Source: JALYGK01 sp036259835 (lineage in GTDB: Bacteria; Actinomycetota; UBA4738). From it: a stretch of 33,001 nucleotides of DNA. How positions within the stretch are numbered: position 1 is the stretch's first letter; each line of letters begins with the position of its first letter. A program made the translations under genes and the position numbers. This document shows positions 1 through 6,504 of this stretch, piece by piece. The DNA is taken from positions 1 through 33,001 of the forward strand of contig DATABA010000013.1 in the NCBI GenBank assembly GCA_036259835.1. The letters are read 5' to 3'. The notes under the pieces were generated by a model that saw only the letters and a program-made list of their open reading frames with translations, was not told where the DNA came from and made no database searches.

Positions 1-2
1 GA

Positions 3-656
3 CGGCCCCCGAGATGGAAGATTCTCCGTCGATACGTTGAAGTCATGGGGCGCACGTATCGAGCCCTGGCGCGGGCAGCCGACGCACGCGTGGTGGTTGA
101 AGCGAGCCGCTGGGCCCCATCGCCAACGGCGCTTGGTCTCGTTCCCGGGGTCGAATCCTATCTGCTTCATTTGGTTCGCGACCCGAGAGCGGTCATCTAT
201 TCGTGGAACAAGCGAGAGAAGCGTTGGGTGGATCGGCCCGGCAGCCCGAACATCCGCTATGGCGCGCTGTATTCGGTCACGAGCTGGTGGGCCCGCAACT
301 TCGTCGCGGAAATGGCAGCATCGCGCCGCGGTCGGGATCGCTACGTGCGGTATCGATACGAGGATTTCATCCGCGATCCGGGAGCGTCGTTGAAAGCGAT
401 CTGCAGTTGGCTTCGTGAGCCCGCCCCCGATCTCTCCTTCATCGCGCACGGAAAAGCGCACATGCGTCCGACGCACACCGTTGGTGGCAATCCCGACCGG
501 CTCCGGTCCGGCCCCATCGACATCCGCCCCGACGACGAGTGGCTGACCCGAATGCCGCTGCGGGACCGCATCGTCGGTACGGCTCTTTCTATTCCTCTCT
601 TGCAGTTCTACGGCTACCCGTTGATCCCACGGCAGCCGGCACCGGCGAGGGAGTAG
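3..656 (+). CDS. Sulfotransferase family protein, 5' end outside the window
   Basis: The frame is open to the left edge, so the gene starts upstream; the first in-window ATG (45) lies inside the domain. The visible part matches the C-terminal two thirds of a PAPS-dependent sulfotransferase: a strand ending in VVVEAS, then LVRDPRAVIYSW, which fits the 3'-phosphate-binding Arg/Ser motif, then a YRYEDFIRDP segment and a short C-terminal helix region. The N-terminal 5'-phosphosulfate-binding loop should lie upstream and cannot be checked. Family role: transfer of sulfate from PAPS to a sugar or lipid hydroxyl in the cytoplasm. The GT4 that follows, and the sulfatase at 3048, suggest a sulfated surface glycan or glycolipid. 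The acceptor is unknown. Sure of the superfamily, not of the substrate. Confidence 0.85.
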   Translation, partial: RPPRWKILRRYVEVMGRTYRALARAADARVVVEASRWAPSPTALGLVPGVESYLLHLVRDPRAVIYSWNKREKRWVDRPGSPNIRYGALYSVTSWWARNFVAEMAASRRGRDRYVRYRYEDFIRDPGASLKAICSWLREPAPDLSFIAHGKAHMRPTHTVGGNPDRLRSGPIDIRPDDEWLTRMPLRDRIVGTALSIPLLQFYGYPLIPRQPAPARE

Positions 657-727
657 ATGGGGCCGTACTTGCTACTGCGAGTCGGTAGCGGCGATCGCAG
701 GTTCGTCTCGCGCGGGCTTTGCGGCCC

Positions 728-1960
728 ATGACCGATAGGTCCGCCCGAGGGTCCTCGGCGAGGCCACGAGTGTTGGTCCTGACCACGACGCTCCCTGCGC
801 GGCAGGGTGATGGAACGCCGGAGTTCGTTCTGTGGCTTGCGCAGGCATTACGAAACGACTTCGAAGTGCACATCGTCGGCCCACGCGTGTCGGGTGCAAG
901 GGCGTACGAGAACCTCGATGGGGTAGTGATTCGTCGCTTTGCCTATTCTCCGAATCGACGGGATGGGCTCGCCGATCAAGCGATCTTGCCGGCTTTGCGT
1001 GCCCAGCCGTGGCGGGTGATCGAGGTTCCGTTCCTCGTCGCCGGGCTTTGGATCACAGCGATCAAGACCGCATCCAGGATTCGGCCCGCCGTTGTTCATG
1101 CCCACTGGCTCGTGCCGTCGGGTCTGGTCGCCCTGTCGCTTCGGTGGTTGCTGGGCATCCCGTACATCGTGACCGTGCACGGGGCGGACGCGTACGCGCT
1201 TAACAGCCGGCTCATGCGTCACCTCAAGCGCCTGATCACTCGGCATGCCCACATCGTTGCTCCGGTGAGTCGCGACATGGGACGCGTCCTCGGTTTGGCA
1301 TCCGATGATCTGGAACGGCTCGTCGTACCGATGGGAGTGGACGTGGAGGGAATCCAGCGGGAAGTAGGAACCCGCAATCCCGTCCATGGGAAATTCGTCT
1401 TCATCGGGCGGCTGGCAGACAAGAAGGGAGTCGACGTCCTCCTACGGGCCGCGACCACGGTCCCTGACGCCCGGCTGGTCATCGTCGGGGACGGGCCCGA
1501 AGCCCCAAGGCTGAGAACACTGGCAACCGAGTTGGGCATTCAGCAACGAGTTGCTTTCACGGGGCGCCAACCAAGAGAACGCGTCATGGATGAATTGAGG
1601 ACGGCGTATGCGGTTGTGATTCCCTCCACGGTCGGTGGCGGTGGTGATCGGGACGGGACCCCCCTCGTGGTTTCCGAAGCCATGGCCGCGGGCGTTCCCG
1701 TGATCGCCTCTGCTCTGGGCGGTCTCGCCGAGCACGTCGTTCCGGGCGAAACCGGCCTTCTGGTTCAGGCCGGCTCAGATGCATCCCTTGCGGAAGGGTT
1801 GCGGAAAGCACTGCTCGCCAAGGAGGAAGTGGACCGGTGGGGAGTCAACGCGAAGCAGCGAGCCCGAGGGGTACTCCATATCGATTCGACTGTTGCCCGG
1901 TACCGCGAATTCCTGGAATCAGCCTCAGGGAGATCGGGTATCGATGTCGATTCGGGATGA
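728..1960 (+). CDS. GT4-family glycosyltransferase (GT-B fold)
   Basis: A 410-residue retaining GT-B glycosyltransferase. The N-terminal half carries VVHAHW (about 122-127) and VTVHGAD (about 148-154). The C-terminal half has the nucleotide-sugar site: FIGRLADKKG (Arg228, Lys233), VGDGPE (about 253-258) and DGTPLVVSEAMAAGVPVIAS with Glu317, an EX7E-like motif whose first acidic residue is Asp309. No signal peptide, so it acts at the inner membrane face on a nucleotide-sugar donor. I chose ATG 728 over an in-frame TTG at 719; neither has a good Shine-Dalgarno. It sits 71 bp after the sulfotransferase on the same strand, so the two may be co-transcribed. SQDG synthase (SqdX) is also a GT4 enzyme, but nothing specific links this protein to that role. 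Confidence 0.9.
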   Translation: MTDRSARGSSARPRVLVLTTTLPARQGDGTPEFVLWLAQALRNDFEVHIVGPRVSGARAYENLDGVVIRRFAYSPNRRDGLADQAILPALRAQPWRVIEVPFLVAGLWITAIKTASRIRPAVVHAHWLVPSGLVALSLRWLLGIPYIVTVHGADAYALNSRLMRHLKRLITRHAHIVAPVSRDMGRVLGLASDDLERLVVPMGVDVEGIQREVGTRNPVHGKFVFIGRLADKKGVDVLLRAATTVPDARLVIVGDGPEAPRLRTLATELGIQQRVAFTGRQPRERVMDELRTAYAVVIPSTVGGGGDRDGTPLVVSEAMAAGVPVIASALGGLAEHVVPGETGLLVQAGSDASLAEGLRKALLAKEEVDRWGVNAKQRARGVLHIDSTVARYREFLESASGRSGIDVDSG

Positions 1961-2019
1961 GCATCCCGACGGCAGGGGGCGACACACGTCGCGGACGCAT
2001 TCGCGGCACCGGAGTTCAG

Positions 2020-2934
2020 TTACAGCGACGCGGACCCTACTTCGTCGGGTCGTTTGTTGAGCCGCACAACAAGGTCGGCCAGCAGCCCGATCGCGAACAT
2101 CTGAAACGCGGCGAAGAATATGAGCAGCGTGTTGGTCGCGAGATGGAAGTTCTTCGTCACGACGTCGTAGATGAGCTTTCCGATTCCGATGGCGAGGAGC
2201 GTGGTGGCGACGGGTAGGAAGAACCGAAGGGGGTTGTAGCTCAAGATCATCCGGATCACCTGCATGAGGTACCGCTTGGTGTCGGCCCACCAGTGAAATT
2301 TGGAACGGCCGGCCCGAGGTGAGTAATCGATCGGGGCGTACTTCACCGAGTATCCGTTGGCGAGAAACGTCATCGTCATCGTGCTCGTGCACGAGAAGCC
2401 CTTGGGCAGCAGGTGAAGGTATTGAAGGGCCACGTCGCGCCGAAACACCCTCAAGCCCGAGTTGAGATCCGGGATCCGGCTTTCGACCAAGTACTCCGCG
2501 AGCTTCCGAATGAACCACTTTGCCGGGACCCTGAAAAACTTGCTGCTGCCCTGTTCCGAGGTTCGGGCTCCAATGACCTGATCGAATCCCTCCATTTCCT
2601 TGACCAGCCGGGGGATGTCCTCGTTCGGGTAGGTCATGTCCACGTCTGACCACACCACGACCCGCCCTCGGGCCGCCTGCGTTCCCGCCTTTCGCGCCGT
2701 TCCGGACCCTCGGTTCTGCGGGAACTCGATCAGCCGGATCCCGTCCATAAGACGCAGCTCCTCGGCCGTGCCATCCGTGGATCCGTCATCGACCACGAGG
2801 ATCTCGAAGGAGTAGGGAGAGCCCTCGAGTGCATTCCGAATGCGCTCGATCTCTTGGCGGACATGTGTTTTCTCATTGAAGACCGCCAGAACGACCGATA
2901 CGTCGACCTCCGCCTGTTGTTGTGACACGGACAT
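2020..2934 (-). CDS. GT2 glycosyltransferase, polyprenyl-phosphate sugar synthase type
   Basis: A 304-residue GT-A enzyme. The N-terminal domain has VVLAVFNE (about 14-21), LVVDDGSTDGT (Asp49/Asp50) and the metal-binding SDVDMTYP (Asp97, Asp99). The C-terminal region shows two membrane spans (about 235-255 and 270-292). This layout resembles DPM1/CsbB/GtrB enzymes, which move a sugar from a nucleotide donor to polyprenyl phosphate on the cytoplasmic face. ATG 2934 is preferred over an upstream in-frame start at 2973 because GGGAGG lies about 11 bases before it and the conserved domain begins soon after. It is divergent from the sulfatase and convergent with GT4. A CsbB-like enzyme is the expected donor supplier for YfhO-type GT-C proteins, several of which lie nearby. 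The sugar is unknown. Confidence 0.88.
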   Translation of the reverse strand: MSVSQQQAEVDVSVVLAVFNEKTHVRQEIERIRNALEGSPYSFEILVVDDGSTDGTAEELRLMDGIRLIEFPQNRGSGTARKAGTQAARGRVVVWSDVDMTYPNEDIPRLVKEMEGFDQVIGARTSEQGSSKFFRVPAKWFIRKLAEYLVESRIPDLNSGLRVFRRDVALQYLHLLPKGFSCTSTMTMTFLANGYSVKYAPIDYSPRAGRSKFHWWADTKRYLMQVIRMILSYNPLRFFLPVATTLLAIGIGKLIYDVVTKNFHLATNTLLIFFAAFQMFAIGLLADLVVRLNKRPDEVGSASL

Positions 2935-2993
2935 GGTCCGCTGATCCTCCCTGATTCGACTACGTCGTATCAACTATTCGAGCTGGACTCTCC

Positions 2994-2999
2994 TATGAT
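2994..2999 (+). promoter_or_regulatory. Candidate -10 element for the sulfatase gene
   Basis: TATGAT matches five of six bases of the sigma70-type -10 consensus and lies 48 bases before the TTG start at 3048, in the divergent gap between GT2 and the sulfatase. No convincing -35 is visible 16-18 bases upstream. Confidence 0.3.
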
Positions 3000-3047
3000 C
3001 GTTGGACTGTCCTCGCCCTCGTTCCGCCGATTTCCCGGAGTCGATCG

Positions 3048-4481
3048 TTGAAGCATAGGTTCCTTGGGTTCGCTGGCGCCGTATTTCTTGTCGGATCCCT
3101 CATCACGGCTTGTCAACCCGCGCAATCCACCACGAAGCCGACGATCGTTCTCATCGTCACGGACGATCAACGCTGGGACACGCTGGACGCCATGCCCACA
3201 GTCCGTCGTGAGCTGATGGCGCGTGGAGTCACGTTCAGCAACGCCTTCGTGACCACACCGCTGTGTTGTCCAAGCCGAGCGAGCATCCTCACCGGAGCGT
3301 ACGCGCACACCACGGGTGTCTGGCAAAACAGCGGTCCGATTGGAGGCTTTCGTCGGTTCCGCGACCGGTCCACAGTGGCGACGTGGCTCGACCGGGCGGG
3401 ATACAACACTGCGCTTTTCGGTAAGTATCTGAACGGCTACAGCGGAACATACGTCCCGCCCGGGTGGGACCGTTGGGTCGCCATCGCCGGCGCTGTCGAC
3501 CCGTACGACCTCTATTACCGATACACACTCAATGTCGACGGGCAACGCAGACGGTTCGGGACGGACCCGGAGCACTATTCGCTGAACGTCCTGGCGAAGG
3601 AAGCGCTCAGCTACATTCTGACGACGCCGGGCCCCCTGTTCGTCTACTTCTCTCCGTACACGCCGCACACACCCGTCAAGCCGGCACCGGGAGACAGGGA
3701 CGCATTCGCACGCATCGCTCCGTTCCGTCCCCCCAGTTACGACGAGCGCGACGTCTCCGACAAGCCGACGTGGGTCCGGTCGCTCCCTCGCCTCCATCCA
3801 CAGACGAAGGCGATGGTCGATGATCGGTACAGGCGCGTCAGTGCATCGCTCCTGGCACTCGACAGGGCGGTGAAGGGAATCATCGATGCGTTACGGATCA
3901 CCGGCCGCCTCGAGCACTCGCTGATCGTGTTTACCTCCGACAACGGCGTCCACCTGGGCGAACATCGCTGGACGAACAAGGCGACGCCGTACGAGGAGAG
4001 CATTCGGGTGCCGTTCGTCGTCCGGTACGACAGGGCAATCACCACTCCTCGCACGGACCGACGTCTCGTGCTGAACGTGGACCTCGCGCCGACGTTTGCC
4101 GCTGTGGCAGGGGTTGGAGCGCCGCGTGCAGAAGGACGAGATTTGCTGCCGTTGCTCGGGTCGAGCACCGTCCCCTGGCGCAGGGAGTTCGTGTTCGAAC
4201 AAGCGAACATTCCACGGTCGCAGCTGCCGCCCCTCCGTGGTGTTTCAGCGAGAGCGGTTGACGGGATTCCCACCTACTGCGGCATCCGCTCGGAGACGCA
4301 TAGCTATGTGAGGTATGCGACCGGCGAGGAAGAACTGTATGACCTGTCGCGCGATCCCCACCAGTTGGAAAATCTGGCGGCGGAGCGCCGAATGGCGTCG
4401 CGCCTCCGCGAGTTCCGCCAGCGCGTGAAGACGCTATGCGCGCCTGGTCCTCCGTCTGCCCCCGGTGGGACGACGGACTGA
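3048..4481 (+). CDS. Lipoprotein sulfatase (arylsulfatase / GlcNAc-6-sulfatase-like)
   Basis: A 477-residue member of the alkaline phosphatase superfamily. TTG 3048 is favoured by an upstream GGAG and because it gives a lipoprotein signal: KHR, a hydrophobic stretch and lipobox LITAC with Cys22, implying an anchored extracytoplasmic enzyme. The signature CCPSRASILTG places the cysteine to be converted to formylglycine at Cys73. Other active-site marks are the metal pair Asp39/Asp40, FGKYLNGY (Lys126), TPH (His207) and TSDNG (Asp298/Asn299) followed by GEHRWTNK. GKYLNGY and the C-terminal ELYDLSRDPHQLENLA resemble GlcNAc-6-sulfatase-type enzymes. Role: hydrolysis of sulfate esters on a glycan. 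No formylglycine-generating enzyme gene is in the window. Its stop is one base from the stop of the convergent 4483-6504 gene. Confidence 0.92.
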   Translation: MKHRFLGFAGAVFLVGSLITACQPAQSTTKPTIVLIVTDDQRWDTLDAMPTVRRELMARGVTFSNAFVTTPLCCPSRASILTGAYAHTTGVWQNSGPIGGFRRFRDRSTVATWLDRAGYNTALFGKYLNGYSGTYVPPGWDRWVAIAGAVDPYDLYYRYTLNVDGQRRRFGTDPEHYSLNVLAKEALSYILTTPGPLFVYFSPYTPHTPVKPAPGDRDAFARIAPFRPPSYDERDVSDKPTWVRSLPRLHPQTKAMVDDRYRRVSASLLALDRAVKGIIDALRITGRLEHSLIVFTSDNGVHLGEHRWTNKATPYEESIRVPFVVRYDRAITTPRTDRRLVLNVDLAPTFAAVAGVGAPRAEGRDLLPLLGSSTVPWRREFVFEQANIPRSQLPPLRGVSARAVDGIPTYCGIRSETHSYVRYATGEEELYDLSRDPHQLENLAAERRMASRLREFRQRVKTLCAPGPPSAPGGTTD

Positions 4482-4482
4482 C

Positions 4483-6504
4483 CTACAAAGCGACCGCATC
4501 ACGTTCACAGCGGTACCCGGGAAAATCCTGAGGCCGAGGGAACGAGCGTGGCGGGCTCGTACGCATCACCTGGTACACGTCGCCTCCCGCCGCGCTGTGG
4601 ATGAGGCGGAGAAACCGGGCTCTTTGCAGTTTCGACTGGTTCACACGACCGATGGGCTCTCGATATCCCACCCGTCCCGCTTGAAGCATGACGAGGTAGT
4701 CCACGCCGTTGCGCTGTACAAACTCGGCGTTTGCAACGGGGTCTCGAAAGAATCCTCTGGCGTCGAGGAATAGCTCGACCACCCGGTCCCGGACGTTGCG
4801 GCGAAGGTAGGGCGTGGCTCCCTCGAGGAGCGAAACCCGCCCCGTAAGGGCCTGGAAGACCCCTTCGGAATGGACGTCCGCGAGGATCCGTGAATCGCAG
4901 GGGAGATTGCCACGGATCCAGGTGAAGAGCTCGACCACATCCTGGTTTTGCGCCGACGCCGCAGGAGCGGGCCGGGAAGCGGGTATCAGCCAGGCCGCGA
5001 CCGCGACCAAAAGAGCCGAGGCCACAACTGCCGGCGCCCACGGCCGGCTCCTCGCCAACCATGACAAGCTCGCCTCGAGTGCAGCGAGGCCGACGAGGAT
5101 CACTGGAATGGAGCTGTAGTCCATGAGGCGACGGACGCCGAAGAACGCCGGGATGTAGAGCCGGTATCGCACGGAGAGGAACCACGTCAACACCACGATG
5201 AACAAAGCGAGCCCGCCGGCAGCCACGCCAATATGACGCAGATCGCTCGGAAACCACACGAGCATGGCAACCGCGATGATGGTTCCCGCTACTGCGAACC
5301 CAATGCTGAACGAGCTATGCCGGGTCAGCGTGTTGCTGACGCCCGTGGCGCTTCCGATGTAGGTCGAGAGGGCCCGCCGAGGAGCTATGTACCACGCGCG
5401 GGAGTCAACGGTGGCGGGAGCTCGCGCGCCGGCGTGGAGGTACCTCGTGGGATCAAATGAGCCCGGCGTCTCACCGGCCGCGGCGCCCAACGCGAGGTCG
5501 CCTCGCGGGAGAAACAGGATCACCGCGCCGAGGAAGATCCCCATCCCGATGAGAGACGCGCCGCGGATAGCAATCAGGAATCGGTCCCGTTCGACGGTCA
5601 GCCGAGCAACGGCGTAGGAGGCGAGAAAGATCAGCGAAATGAGGACCGGAACGAGGTGGATTCCCATGGCCGCTCCGAACAACGCTCCGCTGACCCATAT
5701 GTCCTTCCACTCCCGGGTTCGGACAGCGCGGACGCCCACCGCCAGGGCGGTAAACGCCACCAACCTGCCCGCGATCTCCGCTTTCAGGCTCCCCAGGTCT
5801 TGCGTGAGCTCCTGGTTCAGGAACACGGTGTTCGCAACGACGAGGAGGGGCAGCATTGCCGCGGTCAGACGGAGCCCGAGTTCTCGCCCCAGAGACCACA
5901 ACGCGGCTGCGAGCCCCAACGACCACAGCCACAACGCGACGGCCATGCCGGGAACCGCTTCTCTCCCGATCGTGAAGATCAGCCCAGCTCCAAGGCTGCT
6001 CAAGAGCACCTTATTGGTCACCGGTGGAAAGGTCGTTCCGTACTGCAGCGCGACGCGCGGGATCGCTCCGGCATCGGCAACCTCCAGGGCGTCTGCCCAA
6101 TAGCGCCAGGATGCCGAAGCCGAGAAATGAAGGGTGGGAGGGAAGGTCAGCCGCACGATGGCGAATCCGGCGAGAACCGCAAGGCCGGTCAGCAACGGGA
6201 GTCGGTCGGCTGCGAACTCTGCTCGGGCGGCCCTGATGTGTTCCTTTGGCCCGCCCTTCCGCACGGCGACGTAGAAAAGCGCAATGACCGCCGCGGCGAG
6301 CACCGGAAAGAACGTGGCCGGCGACAGGACGCCCGCCAGGGCCAACAAGAAGGCGAGGACGCCTGGAATCACGAAGCCGACCGCGAACGTCAACGCTATG
6401 CGAGTTGGGACGCCGATCTCCCGAGGGCCATACACAGCCAGTGACCCGGCGAGGCCAGGCAGACAGACGACCAGGAGAGCCAGCAGCAGCGGAAGGGGCC
6501 TCAA
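4483..6504 (-). CDS. Polytopic membrane protein, GT-C-like, with C-terminal soluble domain
   Basis: A 673-residue protein with many hydrophobic segments over residues 1 to about 510, starting with PLPLLLALLVVCLPG, then a soluble C-terminal domain of about 150 residues (from around QNQDVVELFTWIRGNLP). That tail, with TWIRGNLPCDSRILAD and NGVDYLVM, resembles the C-terminal extracytoplasmic domains of bacterial GT-C glycosyltransferases and related uncharacterised glycan-locus proteins. I do not recognise a specific family. The ATG overlaps the stop of the preceding 934-residue gene by 4 bp (ATGA), so translation is probably coupled. It is the last gene of a three-gene minus-strand operon (11217 to 4483) and ends head-on against the sulfatase. 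Inferred role: extracytoplasmic sugar transfer or glycan handling. A structure comparison would be needed to confirm GT-C. Confidence 0.8.
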   Translation of the reverse strand: MRPLPLLLALLVVCLPGLAGSLAVYGPREIGVPTRIALTFAVGFVIPGVLAFLLALAGVLSPATFFPVLAAAVIALFYVAVRKGGPKEHIRAARAEFAADRLPLLTGLAVLAGFAIVRLTFPPTLHFSASASWRYWADALEVADAGAIPRVALQYGTTFPPVTNKVLLSSLGAGLIFTIGREAVPGMAVALWLWSLGLAAALWSLGRELGLRLTAAMLPLLVVANTVFLNQELTQDLGSLKAEIAGRLVAFTALAVGVRAVRTREWKDIWVSGALFGAAMGIHLVPVLISLIFLASYAVARLTVERDRFLIAIRGASLIGMGIFLGAVILFLPRGDLALGAAAGETPGSFDPTRYLHAGARAPATVDSRAWYIAPRRALSTYIGSATGVSNTLTRHSSFSIGFAVAGTIIAVAMLVWFPSDLRHIGVAAGGLALFIVVLTWFLSVRYRLYIPAFFGVRRLMDYSSIPVILVGLAALEASLSWLARSRPWAPAVVASALLVAVAAWLIPASRPAPAASAQNQDVVELFTWIRGNLPCDSRILADVHSEGVFQALTGRVSLLEGATPYLRRNVRDRVVELFLDARGFFRDPVANAEFVQRNGVDYLVMLQAGRVGYREPIGRVNQSKLQRARFLRLIHSAAGGDVYQVMRTSPPRSFPRPQDFPGYRCERDAVAL

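Noticed and set aside
728..1960. GT4 enzyme as the sulfolipid synthase SqdX
   Set aside because: Only the general GT4 fold supports it; the gene is 18 kb from sqdB, and I see no SqdX-specific features.
1961..2019. GCGAC-ACAC-GTCGC hairpin (1979-1992) as a bidirectional terminator
   Set aside because: The stem is only 5 bp, with no U-tract on either strand; too weak to call.
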